Below, piece after piece: positions 9,279 through 20,399 of a DNA stretch of 31,118 nucleotides (position 1 is the first letter of the stretch; each line of letters opens with the position of its first letter). The stretch covers positions 1-31,118 of the forward strand of contig JAQGAU010000321.1 in NCBI GenBank assembly GCA_034698045.1. The letters are read 5' to 3'. The notes under the pieces were generated by a model that saw only the letters and a program-made list of their open reading frames with translations, ran no database searches and was not told where the DNA came from. This DNA is from Paramacrobiotus richtersi. Lineage: Eukaryota > Tardigrada > Eutardigrada > Parachela > Macrobiotidae. The translations under genes were made by a program, and so were the position numbers.

Positions 9279-10405
9279 TAATTTGGTTGCCGTGTATGTT
9301 GGTAAAAGACTACAAGTGTGATTGCTGCTGTTGTGAGTTTGTGTTGTTTTGTGTACATTATAGATACTCATAAACCACTGTGTGTGTGTTGTCCGTTACC
9401 CGGTCAACGTGTCCATGTAATTGCGGCAATCATGTTGGCAGTAATCAATCAACAGCCATCGGTGTTCAGTAAACGCTCAACGGAAGAGCACTTCCCATGT
9501 CATACATCGATTATTTCTTTCAATGTGCTCATAATGGCCGCAGTGTTGCTGTTCCGTTGCATTGTGTTCTGCAGTATCGCGGTTGTCTCTGGATTTGATA
9601 GGAGAATAAAAGAATGAGTTTTGACAACTTCTGTTTATATTGATTGTTATTCTCGATCACAGCTCAGCAAACATTCTGTAGGGTTTGTCCATGGTTGATG
9701 ATTATTCAACAGACCAATACCGTCAAACGTTATAATATTGTACATTCGCTGAACACGAAACTGGACTTTTTACACATGCTCGAGAATGTGGAGTCTTGCT
9801 TTCTGCATAAATATATACTGCGGAATAATCATAGAAGTATACGTAGTTTCGGCATTCGTCTATGCGGCACAGTATGCAACATTTCTGCTGTCATGTTTCT
9901 AAAAGTTTATTCAAATTGATGACAGAATGTGCACGGCATATCGCCGTGATCGTGGGTTTGTAAGCCAAAAACAAGTGATAGTAGTATGTACGATTCGAAC
10001 TTCTGCAAGCTACATCAGTCCCTAGCTGTCACTGATTTTATTTTTATGATTTCATGGAAGTAAGATCAACTGGAAGGCGCTCAAACAACTGGGCTAAACG
10101 ATATAGAGTGGCAAGGGCACAGTTTAATTAGTACTACCAGTATACTGGCGTGCAAAGACCATCACTTCATCACAATAGACATATTTGAGAACTTGGGCGT
10201 TATTAAACAAAATCAGCTAGCAAATAGTGCGAAACTAATCGGCGGGCGGGTTCTGCAGGCCGGAGAACTGGCTAACTTGGAAGGACGGTAGCGATAGGGG
10301 CTAACACTGGTTCAATGGGATATGCTGAACGGCTGGTACTAATGGCGAGGCGGATGATTCAGCGCGGGGAAGAGCGAGTGGTGGAGTGCGCCGCAAAGGT
10401 GAGAA
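9279..10405. other. Intergenic; no gene seen
   Basis: Short open frames on the plus strand (9318-9617, 9644-9919) have atypical composition, no domain and no matching splice sites. The 5' flank of the lipocalin gene starts here. TGTGTGTGTTGT near 9380 is a minor simple repeat. Confidence 0.45.
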
Positions 10406-11144
10406 CTACCGATATCGTGCTCCACTGCCCACTCGAATGCAGCTTTCGTATTTGCCAATCAAGCCCACAAATTCCCTGAAGGCGATCTTGTCCGCGGAGA
10501 ACTTGCCCATTAAGCTTTCCACGCTTTGACCTATACAATATAAAGCATCTTTACTGCAAAATAACCGCTTGAAACTGTTTAAACGAAGGGATGAAGCAAA
10601 AATCAACCAAAGAAATTATAAAAATCCAAAAATTTCCAATAGCCAGTCATCAGGACTTAATTGTCCTGTTGTAAGTGCCTCTACAAACGCTTTGGCTACT
10701 GCAGTGCTATAATAATAATAAAATTCTGAATCTTAGATCTCTTTCTAAGAATGTAAACTAACTGCGTCGTACCATCGGTATGCTTGGAGTTTTATATAGC
10801 CAAACGACAGTAACTATTTTATTTATGGTTATTACTTTTTACTGATATAATCAGTCACAAAGACAGTGCAGTTATGCGTTCAATGCATAGTTCGTTAGAA
10901 ACTGCTGAACGCGACAGAATAACGAAAATCCAAAACATGTTCTTTTACCGAAAAGGTCACAGCACGTTATCTGAGTTACAATCTGTCTTAGCTGCTTACC
11001 TGTCTTTTCTGCTACAGCAACTAACGCCAGCAGAGGATTCATTCCGCATCCATCAGCCATTTCCTTGGCCATAACCACGGACCCCAGTTGGTTACAACTG
11101 ATCATGGCAAAAACAACCAAAACAACCTGCACTTGCTGCTGCAT
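10406..11144 (-). CDS. Small secreted protein, two exons, 89 residues
   Basis: Exon 1 is 11144-11000: a start at ATG, a signal peptide beginning MQQQVQVVLVVFAMISCNQL, and an end at ACAG|GTAAGC (phase 1). A 469-bp intron closes with TTGTATAG, and exon 2 (10530-10406) restores frame to give EKTGQSVESLMGKFSADKIA and a short tail ending in RYR and a stop. The mature part has two cysteines (in DGCGM and YESCIR) that could form one disulfide, and it is predicted mostly helical. No family is recognised. A TATATAAA at 11269-11262 lies 118 bases upstream of the ATG, in the position expected for a core promoter, which supports a real, probably tissue-specific gene. Phase agreement across the intron is the main evidence for the model. 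Confidence 0.65.
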
Positions 11145-11261
11145 CTTTCAGGCTGAAAATAAATCTTGACTGCTGTAGAAAAAGATCTTGTCGATACTGG
11201 CCCGAGTCAATAGAGCTAGAAACTGTTACAAGAGCACCTTTCCATCATCACAATGCCCCAC

Positions 11262-11269
11262 TTTATATA
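11262..11269 (-). promoter_or_regulatory. TATA box for the small secreted protein gene
   Basis: The minus strand reads CTATATAAAG here, 118 bases before the ATG at 11144, leaving room for a leader of about 90 bases. No initiator was assigned. Confidence 0.5.
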
Positions 11270-12002
11270 GTCCTTCACTTGTTTCAACTCGAGCGTGAAA
11301 AGTAAGGTAACAAAGTGCAACTAATTAAACCATCGACGCACAGGTATAAAGTGGCGAGTCAGGGAACGCGGGATGAAAAGCGGAAGGGGGGTTAAATGGT
11401 GTGCAACGGCGTTCACCAACTTGGCGGCCACTTAATCCAATATAGCCGCACGCACAGCCAGTGTGTTTGACGCAATTGTTACAAAGTGTCTTGCCCGCCC
11501 AACGTTAGCACCGCGGCATGTGTTCCCAGATTGCCGACACCTTGTGATGTTGAGCGTAAAAACAATAGTGATGTAGGGCATAGAAACGTGGCAAATGACG
11601 TCTAACAACGTGGTGGTCCAATTAGTGCTGTTATGATAAATTATGGCTGAAAGACTTTATAAATTTCAGTTTCTGTAAAGAGCCTTGTTTCTCTCTGTAT
11701 AGCAAATTCTGAATCTTTGTTTTGGAAAAATAAAACAGTAATGTTGAAGCGGAAACGGCAACGTAACCACACTGAATCTCTGTGAGTGCTTGTTAAATAT
11801 GTATACCACACACGAAAACAGGTTTACGAGAAACTTCCTATCAGCAACATTTTGCCCGACGGGGAAAAGTAACCACAATACTTATGCACTCTTTTTTTCG
11901 CCGATTGCACAATTAAATTCAATATTTGTCCAATAGATCAGCATTTCCAGCGTTGTACTCTGCAGTGCAGTGCTGATCTATATTAGCGTTACATATAGCA
12001 GA
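11270..12002. other. Divergent intergenic region
   Basis: This lies between the minus-strand secreted-protein gene and the plus-strand FAS1 gene, so it probably holds both promoters. TTTATAAAT near 11657 is a possible TATA element for a long FAS1 leader, but it is 345 bases from the ATG. No gene is seen inside. Confidence 0.4.
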
Positions 12003-13569
12003 ATGCTCGCATTTCTTGGTGTTATCGCTCTTGCTGTTGGGACTGCAGCAGGGGCTGCAAACAAGACCAAAAACCCAACGCTGAACCTTGAACAGCTGGC
12101 CCGGCAGATAGGATTGACCACTTATCTAGCGGCTTTGAAGGATACAAACAGCTTGAAGCTTTTGACGGACAGCAGTAAGTGGCGGCATATGCACTGTTGA
12201 AATATACGGTAAAACAGTCTTTTTTATGGTTTACTAGATAACATTACTGTATTCGCGCCGAACAACGAAGCCTTTGCTGCTGTGAACACCAAAATTAAGA
12301 GTCAGTGGAAAAGTGATCCGTCGTATCACCAAAAACTTGTCAGGTTAGCCTATTAGGATAACTTACAACAACCATTGTATTTATTATTTGTTTTGCGTAG
12401 ATACCACATTATTAACCAGCGTAAAGACCGATCCCAGCTGAAGGACGAAGCGGTCTTCGACACACTGGCCGCTGGACTCACTGCGCGCTTTATCAATTAC
12501 GACGGATATAGTAAAAATGTACGTACGTAGCACGATATCAGTATTCTGTTAGGTTGCGTTAGGTGACGTTGTGTAGCACTAGATCGACCGAGTACACGAA
12601 CAATCGATAAATCTTTAACACCGTACTAAAATAAAACAGGTTTCGTGCCGATTACGTAATGGAAATTAAATGCCTGTAAAGTGTAAATCACAGTTAGTCA
12701 CAGTTACTTTGGTATCACGTGCAGATATTAATAGGCTTGCGCATGTACACTTCATTACTTTCTCGTTAGAATCGCGTTTTATTTTAAGGTACAACTCTAC
12801 AACGATGCGGAGATTAGTTCATACGATCACGTGGCTACAAACGGAGTCATCCATGTGTTAAAAAACGTGGTGGGACACATTCAGAACGATACTATGTTGG
12901 GTATCGTGCAAAAGCATCGTGAACTGTCCGAGATACTACATGCTGTCCAAATTGCTAATTTAACCGGAGTTTTAAACGGTAACTGTGTTGTTTGGTGGGT
13001 GCACGTTCTGACAAGTAAAGGGACCGAACTGTTCACTAAAGCTTCTCTTTTGTTGCGACAGTTTAGTACGCAATTTATTAATGTTCATGCGGTTGCATTT
13101 CTACGGCATGTGTTATAGGATCGACCGCGGTAACCTTCGCCGCTCCCACAAACGATGCCATCAAGAAACTGCCCAGTGGTTCTTGGGGTAAGCTTCTCAA
13201 GGATATTCCGCGTTTAACTGGTATGTCGAAATTACGAAAAACACCTTCCGGAAAGCTACTGAAACTCATTTATATTTCCTTTTGTAGATGTACTGAAGTA
13301 TCACTTTGCAAGTGCCGGTACATGGATGACCCGCGGATTAATCGATAATTATAAAGTGGAAACCCTGAATAAGAAGGCCAACTGGACGGTAACCATCCCT
13401 GAATGCACAGACGGTATGTTGTTCTGTGAATCAATCGTTGCCCAGTTAGCGACCGGTCTTTTATTCAGGAATAGTCAGGATTGACAAAGCCAAAGTGGTC
13501 ACATCTGACCTTTCCGCTCTGAATGGCGTTGTTCACACAATCGACCAAGTTCTGATGCCCAGCACATAA
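12003..13569 (+). CDS. Secreted protein with two FAS1 (fasciclin) domains, seven exons
   Basis: Exons: 12003-12174, 12238-12343, 12401-12518, 12789-12978, 13119-13220, 13288-13413, 13469-13569; all introns are GT..AG and phases agree, giving 304 residues. The ATG at 12003 is chosen over an in-frame start at 11970 because it opens directly with a signal peptide (MLAFLGVIALAVGTAAGA). Domain 1 contains ITVFAPNNEAFAAVN (the FAS1 H1 box), then RYHIINQ and ATNGVIHVLKNVVG (the H2 box). Domain 2 contains AVTFAAPTNDAIKKLP, DVLKYHFASAG and LNGVVHTIDQVLMPST, ending at a stop right after the second H2 box. FAS1 proteins are extracellular adhesion or matrix proteins (periostin, TGFBI, fasciclin-1 families). 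No transmembrane segment or GPI signal is present, so it should be freely secreted. AATAAA at 13786-13791 is a likely polyadenylation signal. Confidence 0.92.
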
Positions 13570-13785
13570 ACTAAGCAATCAACCTATGAACCTGAATGCT
13601 AGAAAATGTCCGCTGCCCGGTTGAACGGGCTAAATGAGCGATTTCCGGCGTTTCCAGGACTTAAACCGTAAAAGCGATTTCTTGTTATTATCCTTGCAAG
13701 TTAGACACATTACGGGACGAAAACTAAGCTCCCAGTCTTCTTACTGGATGGACACGTTCCTTATTTGATGCAGAAGTGGTTACGA

Positions 13786-13791
13786 AATAAA
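13786..13791 (+). terminator. Polyadenylation signal of the FAS1 gene
   Basis: AATAAA lies 217 bases after the TAA at 13567-13569, the first canonical hexamer downstream. Confidence 0.5.
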
Positions 13792-13956
13792 AAGAAACAA
13801 AGCAAAAGATGAATTGCAAACAAATGCGTGTGGACATGTTTAACCCGTTAACTATTGAAACAATGGGAACATTTGGTACGTGAAGCTTTGCCAATTGTTA
13901 TGACAATACACAGAAACTCGCCTAAAGTCTCACAAAGACTATGACAGTCCCCAGGA

Positions 13957-15204
13957 TCAAATGTGCAGTGCAAAGTGCAATCGTTGCTTAAATGTCATAT
14001 CATCCGCCTCGTCCATCTCTTCCACCAAGCCACCCTCTTCCACCGCCTCCCCGGGCACCACTGGCTCCTCCTCCACGATGACAACCCGCCAGGGTGTCTG
14101 CGTAGCCACTGTACGATGAGCGGCCGCTGGTTCAGCGTCCGCCGGACCACCGTCCACATAAGCGACCGCTTTCCCCGCATCCGTGTGCCAGATATGCACA
14201 CCGCGGTCCTTGCACTTTTTAGACCAGCCCACCGACACATCCCCACCATCCCGTGCTCCCCCGATCCAGATCGGCGCCTTCGGCATTCTTCGCTGCAGAT
14301 AGTTGGCCCGTTCAACTTCGCGGAATTTCCAGCAGGGCGGCTGCGCGCGACTTCCATTCTTGCCCAGAATGTGCGTGTTGAGCGTGTCCTTGACTGAGAA
14401 CCGTTTTTCGCAGTACGGGCAACGCCAACGACGACATCCACGTTTTGCCCTTCTCGCCGCCTAAAACAACATTTACAGCAATCTTGGAATTTGTTTGTTT
14501 TGATAAAATAAAATGCAAAAAATGTAAACATAATGTATTTGATGTCTTATTTAATTTATTCCAACAAATTATTTTATAATTTTCTAAGATCATTGTACTA
14601 ACAGGTCTAAACTCGATATGCTGGTAGCTACGAGTATAGGCTGTATTATTAAATATTTTCGATGCAGCAGGTAAGATTTTCTTCCAAATTTCTGTTGATT
14701 ATAATACGCATCTGTTTATTTACTACTAATGTTTTTTATTTATTTATAATAATTTTATATGCATTTGCTAATTATTTCAATTATTTTTAGGATTGTTTAC
14801 TACTTCCATGTTTTTCCGACTATTCTTTAAAAAGTAAATGTTCACAATTTTACCTCATCTCCGCGCTGCGGCTCCGGCGAGGACGACACAGTGCGGGCCC
14901 GTTTGCGGTTTCTTTTTTTCAGCGGCACAGAAGGATGGCCTCGCAGACGGCTGGCAACTGGGCCGTCGGGGGTACAGGCTCGCGGGCTCGCTCGCCCAAA
15001 CGGCAGAAGACGGCGCTGCGGAACGGTGACGGTCTTCCTGGCGTACGACCGCTTCTGCTGGCGGCAGTCGTTCGGTGTGTCAGCGACTATTTGCGGAGCA
15101 CTCGGCCGATGAATGCGGGCAGCAGATGGAGCTGACTCGTCGCTACTCGGAGGACCACAGTTTCTGATCTTCTTAGTCATCGCATACAGACCGTGACGTC
15201 CCAT
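13957..15204 (-). CDS. Probable nuclear protein with one degenerate C2H2-type zinc finger
   Basis: Exon 1 is 15204-14854 (117 codons from ATG), rich in Arg, Ser and Pro and ending in the basic run KKRNRKRAR, a likely nuclear localisation signal, before GDE|GTAAAA. The intron (14853-14461, AT-rich) ends in GTTTTAG. Exon 2, 14460-13957, opens with ARRAKRGCRRWRCPYCEKRF and SVKDTLNTH, a C-x2-C-x12-H start of a classical zinc finger. The second histidine at +3 to +5 is missing; the next candidate ligand is a Cys 13 residues after the His. The tail contains KAPIWIGGARDGG and a Glu/Asp-rich end (VVIVEEEPVVPGEAVEEGG). Length is 284 residues if the ATG at 15204 is right; an upstream exon joining at the CAG just before it is possible. 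It converges on the FAS1 gene. DNA or RNA binding is inference. Confidence 0.55.
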
Positions 15205-15216
15205 TTCTACCTGCAA

Positions 15217-16212
15217 CAGTGGGCCCCAAGTCAGCGAAGAAAACTCGGCTGAAATCGAGGTTCTTCAGCCGCTGCACGATTGCCGTGCATGGTAATTTGG
15301 AATTTTCTAACCGTACAGACGATTGAAAATAATAAGAAAAGGAAGAGGTGGTTCGCCGCACTCACCGATCAGAAGATCACAACAAGGAATTGTTCCGGCC
15401 GCACAAAGCCAGGAAGGATATTCAGCAGAACAGGGATCGCGTTGATAAAAAAGAATATGTAACCTTCGTATTTTCCAGCAGAAAATGCGGAAAACTTTGT
15501 CGATTTCGAATTTGGATTTGGATTTCAAAACAGCAGTACTGACGATTGAAGATTCTACACATTTATACCACAAAGTACAAATTAAGCATGTCAGTACGCA
15601 CTACGCACTACGCCGTGAAGAACTGGAGGCCTGCACGAAATTTTTAAATTAAATGTCAGAAGTAAAGTAACCCCCGCCAGAGCGGGGCCACCTTATGTTT
15701 TTTGTGCCAGCCAGAGCTATAACCCCCCTCCTGCCCTCCCCTTTCTTCCCCTTATAAGCGCGCAGATGCGAACCACTGAAATTTTATTGGACATTGAATC
15801 CTTCAGGTTGGCATTTACGTACATCTGTGGCTAAACTTTGTCATAATGCAGCAAGCGTACTGAATCCGGCCGCCCAAGTTTTTCGGTTTCCGGCTTCGGA
15901 CGATTAGGACTTCGCAAAAATGGAAAACAGACGTGTTATAGTATTCCTTCGATACACAGGAAGGTTTAACTCACTGGTTGGTCTTTGTTTGCTTTGAGAC
16001 TTGTGCATACTCAGCTATCCAGATATTTCCGCAGACGATCGCACTAAGCTGGCGCAGAAGGAACGGAACGCTTTCAGCCTTCGTTTAAAGTTTGACACAG
16101 TGCTTTCCATATATCGTACTGCGCATACACAGTCTTGTGATGACCGTCACCTTTCCTACATTTTCTGTCATTATTGAGGACTTCTACACCTTCTAAGAGC
16201 GAATGTAACATC
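15217..16212. other. Divergent intergenic region upstream of the gustatory-like receptor
   Basis: No gene is supported. TTATAAG at about 15752 is a possible TATA element about 455 bases before the receptor ATG, which would require a long or spliced leader. A GC-rich patch with CCCCC runs lies at 15670-15750. Minus-strand open frames at 15173-15573 may include a 5' exon of the zinc-finger gene, but no splice pair could be fixed. Confidence 0.35.
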
Positions 16213-17889
16213 ATGGCCTGGAAACAATCATCCCTCAAAAGCGCGTTTAAACTCCGTTCCTTGTCGGCAACGGGCCTAATCTTCCGCTATCAACGCTACT
16301 GGCTCCGTCTCTTCGGCTTCGCCCCGTTCGACCTCAGCCCGGAAGCGTCCGTCGGCCCCCTCATCACCAAAAACTACATCCTCTCAATCCTCGCCTTCGC
16401 CCTAATGATCGGCAGTTTCCTGACCTTCCTGATGAACACATCCTCCTTGGTAAAAACATCCTTCCTCGCCAAATCCCCCAAAGCAAACCCGATCGTCCAG
16501 GCCATCTCCTATCTCCCCTACAGCCTAACCAACCTCCGTGCGGCCATTCCGCTGTTCATGCTGATCTGCACCCGACAATCCTACCCGAAACTCCGTAACG
16601 CGGCGGACGATATCATCTTCCTGTGTTTCCCGGATCCGATCCTGCGAAAACGTTGTGTTGATCACTGGAGACGGGTTGCTCTGGGGTTGGGGGTGTTTAC
16701 TCTGTGCTCCAGTCTCCTCTGGGAGACTCTCAGTTGGTTTGACTGGTTTGAAAAGAATCCGGGGTATTTTCTACCAGAACACACAGTCAGCTGGTTCCCG
16801 TTTCCGGTCAACATTCCTTCGGGACCGACTATCGCGTTCTGGGGAATTTGTCAAGGACTCGTGTTCTACCTGTCCCAACAAGTGTACATTATCGCAATTG
16901 TGTACGGGAGTGTTTTGACCAAATGTCTGCGAACCATCCGGGAATCTGTTGGTGATATGTTGCGTCATGTATCACATGCGGACAGTATGGGAATTAGAGT
17001 GGACTTTGACCCGTTGTCCGATAGAGTACGCAATTTCAGAACACTGCATGCAAAGACGTTTGATTTCTCGGAGAAACTGAATGGATGTTTCGGGTGGATG
17101 CTCTTCTTTTTCTATGGGCTGGATGTGATAACTTTATGCGGGTTTGTAGCTGGTATGATGTGCAATGAAACTGGTCAAGTATATGGATATACGTTTACGG
17201 CATGCGGAATGGGAGTGTTCTTCGTGTACTCTACAGTGTTTCTGATGCCTTTCGTGAAAGTCTACGAAGAGGTAAGAAGGTTTACGGTAAAATAGCGAGA
17301 TACGGTGAAAAAGTAGGCAATTACAGGGACAACGCGTCAATGATGAACTGGTCAAACTTCATAGTGCGGTGCAACAGCAGACGAGCGCTGAGGTAGTGTG
17401 ATGTGGCCGTTATGTATTTGGACCTTTTTTTAACAGATGATTGTTTAGAGTAAATCGTTGGAAAAAATGGTCAAAGCTTTGGTACTGACGAGGAAGGATC
17501 AGACTCTTGGATTGAATGCCGGTGGATTATTCTATATCTCACGCCATTTATTGGGCGCCGTAAGTCTTTTTGCCGAGAACTTTGTTCGTGTATATCCTAC
17601 AGATTCCTACTTTTGTAAACGGTAGAACTGTCGGTAAGGTGTTAGCTCATATTTCACTTGATAACTGGCAAAACTCTGGCTTCGGTCATCTGTGTCAGTG
17701 GCTCTTCGTAATATGCAGAAAGCGGCCTTAATGATGTTACTAATGATGGCCTCCTTGTTCTAGACCTGCACCTTTGTGGTTTCATCGGCATTAATGTGTT
17801 ACGAGCTGTTGCAATCGTTCGAGCACCGGATTACCATACAAAGCCCGGACTGCAACTGCCGCAACGTCACCGGCCTGCACTCACAATAA
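16213..17889 (+). CDS. Gustatory-receptor-like seven-span chemoreceptor (7tm_7-like), three exons
   Basis: Exon 1 is 16213-17271 (353 codons, ending EVYEE-type at GAAGAG|GTAAGA), exon 2 17449-17559, exon 3 17764-17889; all junctions are phase 0 and the product is 431 residues. The ATG at 16213 is the first true ATG; an in-frame TTG upstream is ignored. Six hydrophobic segments lie in exon 1, and the last lies in exons 2-3: GLNAGGLFYISRHLLGA joined to TCTFVVSSALMCYELLQSF. A small residue pair before TM7 and a T..Y....QSF ending resemble the TYhhhhhQF signature of arthropod gustatory receptors. The cytoplasmic N-terminus, with RYQRYWLRLFGFAPFDLSP, also fits (family members often read L-x-x-x-G-x-x-P). 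These proteins act as ligand-gated cation channels with inverted topology relative to GPCRs. The final TAA lies inside an AATAAA (17885-17890). Chemosensory function is inference. Confidence 0.78.
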
Positions 17890-17981
17890 ATGTAATTATT
17901 TATTTGACAATAGCCCGGAAGCAGTGTTGACACAACACAAATTCCAAAAATCAAGTAAAAAAATTTAATATTTGTGCACGC

Positions 17982-18143
17982 ATGTCTCGATACAAGACAA
18001 TGAAGTCTGATAAAACAGTTCCGGATATTCGTGAAGGTGCGCCGAGTCGGGAACGTGATTTTCAGGAAGGCTGTGTGACTCGAGTACTACGAAATCGATT
18101 CCTAAACCCGATTAGTGCGAAATTTTGTTCAAGGGCAACATAA
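17982..18143 (+). CDS. Possible 53-residue ORF, unknown
   Basis: An ATG at 17982 opens MSRYKTMKSDKTVPDIREGA and runs to TAA at 18141-18143. It is charged, with two cysteines, no signal peptide and no family resemblance. It starts about 90 bases after the receptor's stop. Codon use looks balanced, but the ORF is short enough to occur by chance, and an opposing minus-strand frame lies next to it. Confidence 0.18.
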   Translation: MSRYKTMKSDKTVPDIREGAPSRERDFQEGCVTRVLRNRFLNPISAKFCSRAT

Positions 18144-18149
18144 TTAATT

Positions 18150-18788
18150 TTGTTCCCGAATACGTTGATATTATTAATCTGAAGTATGAACTCTGACCAC
18201 TCCGGAGCAAATTGGGATGTTGGTTGTGTGGGTCTTTTACTACGATTGTATTCATCTCATGTGCCGGTTTAACTAAAGTAGAATCGATTAGATAGCCTTT
18301 AATATCGAGCGCTAATACGTGAAAATCCGGATCAGCTACAATTCAAACTCTCGTTATAAGGAAAAAACGATACTCTGGGAAGCTGGTCCTGGATTTTCTG
18401 CAAATGATTTACCGTTTTCTATACGTGAACTTTGGTTTTTTTGTACACCACGAACAAGAGTAAGCCGAATCTGACATCGCGTTTCTACATCTGTGCATAG
18501 TAAACAATGAATCGATTCCCTGTGGGAGAATGCCAGAGTAGGATCATACATAATCTAAAACAGCGGTAATCCCAATGATTCCACCAATGTTCGACTGGAT
18601 CGTAAACAAGTGAGGAAACGCAGGTGATCTGCTGTATCGATAATATTGTGATTAATTTGCATTTAATCAACTACATCGACACTCCTTGCGGCTATTACGT
18701 CAATCGCTGCCCCTGCTGGTTCATCGTGTGCATCACTTGATTAGCCGTGTTCCTGGCATCAGCACTATAGTTACGTAAACTTTCACCG
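18150..18788. other. Region with weak minus-strand coding signals
   Basis: Between about 18375 and 18145 the minus strand is open and reads DPDFHVLALDIKGYLIDSTL followed by VKPAHEMNT. It follows a TTGTAG that could be an acceptor. A short minus-strand ORF opens upstream with MSDSAYSCSWCTKK, near 18480. The two cannot be joined in phase with the splice sites visible, so this may be a decayed gene or chance. The rest of the stretch is the 5' flank of the GPCR at 18789. Confidence 0.25.
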
Positions 18789-20399
18789 ATGTTTACCAAC
18801 ATGTCCAATCACAGTTTACCCGTGTTGTTGTCCAACGCAACTAAAACCAATACGTCCAGTTTATTTCTGACCGAGTTGCAGTTCAACGTGTTCTTCAGCG
18901 TTAACACATGCCTATGCACTGTTGCCAGCATATTGTACATTTTACTGCTTGTTGTGATTATCCAGCAAAGCGGACACTTTACCGGATCACGGTTGCTTAT
19001 TATACATCAACTTGTTTCCGAAATATTGATGGTCACCGTGCACTGGCCGGTGTGGATCGCCACTGTTTACGAAGGCCAAGTTCAACATACGGTAGTCCGA
19101 TCTGTCGCGTTTTGTCGGTATTATTTCTTCTGGTATATCATCAACTTGACCGCAGTACATTGGGGGTTCGTCATTATGGCGCTCAACCGTTTCGTTGCTG
19201 TGGTTTTTCCTCATAAGTACAAAACGTTATCGTCTGTTCGTGTGGCGCTGGCTATGATTGGGTTCTCGTGGATTGTTGGATTTGCCACGGATTTCTATGC
19301 ATATTTAGGTAAGAATACCCATCTGCTAACACCAACATGAAACATTACAGCAAAACGAACGTAAGATGCATATTAAAGCTTCGAATATAATACTCATAAA
19401 ACTGCCCCTAACCAGTACAATGCTATCAACAGCTGATCCAATTTTGACTAGAACGAAGATATAAGATGATCTAACAGATCACTGAGTTTTCTTCTATAAC
19501 GATTCATTATTAAAACAATGTCTTCTTTTACGTTCAAGACGATGCTTTGTTTTCTGATGCCGTGGTCCGTTGGTGAAAGAAAGACTTCAGGTCATCTGTA
19601 CCGTAGACATAAACTCATTAAACTTTGATTTATGGAAACCGTATTTTGACACAGTACTCGTAGGTCTGCAATACCGTGATTTGTGTGGTTCTGGAAGCGA
19701 ACTTGGGCTTCGTTGAACCTCGGTCTTATAATTTCTATAATTTCGTTTATTGCATTCAGATAGTGAAGGTGGTTTCTTCCCATTTCCTCCTTACGGTGTC
19801 TGCAATTTTCTTAAAACTGGCCGAATCTACGCCATCGTCACAGTATTCCGCACATACCTCCCGTTGTCCATAACCGGTGCTCTGTACCTGGCCCTATTCG
19901 CCAAGGTTACCGTTGTTTGGTACCGGCAAAAGAAAGCTGTCGCTGATCAAAAACGCAAACAAGCTGATGACCCGAAAAGCCGCGCATTCAAGCGGCGAGT
20001 CCTATTAGCGAAACTACTCTTCATCGTGACGATCATTCACTGCGTGTCATTCAATTCCGTGCCCTTTGTTATCACGGTGTTACCGTGGCTGTTTCAAAGC
20101 CAACTGAACCGGCAATGGGTTCGGGTCATATTCTTTAGTGGATTTTTGTCTCCTCCGGTAAGAATGTACTAGAGCGTGATGAACCGTGTCTAATCGATTA
20201 TCTTGTTTTCCGTTTGTAGCTCGTGTTCTTCGCGATGAATCAGGATTATCGGCAGGGTCTGAAGAAGCTGTTTTGCCTGAAAAGTGGAACATCGAGGCAG
20301 AAAGCGTTTACTAGTATTGGGAATGGAATTTCGGGTGCGAGAACGGAGACAACGAAGGCGGACACTGTCAAAGTACCTGTGAACGATACACCTGTTTAA
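18789..20399 (+). CDS. Rhodopsin-like (class A) GPCR, three exons
   Basis: Exons 18789-19308, 19760-20157 and 20220-20399 join in phase (G|GTAAGA, TTCAG|AT, CCG|GTAAGA, TTTGTAG|CTC) to give 365 residues. The N-terminus has several N-glycosylation sequons (N4, N7, N15, N21). Seven hydrophobic segments follow. C109 at the top of TM3 and C188 in ECL2 (PPYGVCNF) can form the class A disulfide. TM3 ends in NRF (133-135) instead of DRY, and W161 marks TM4. TM6 lacks CWxP (it reads HCVSFNSVPF), and TM7 reads SPPLVFFAMN where NPxxY is expected, followed by a basic helix 8 with a cysteine (KKLFCLKS) that could be palmitoylated. The Ser/Thr-rich tail ends in NDTPV. The ligand is unknown. Departures from DRY and NPxxY resemble lineage-expanded orphan receptors; its NR motif is shared with the GPCR at 2866-3858. 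Confidence 0.88.

Noticed and set aside
13963-14531. Long frames on both strands over the zinc-finger exon
   Set aside because: Only the minus frame containing CPYCEKRF carries a motif; the others are GC-rich shadows.
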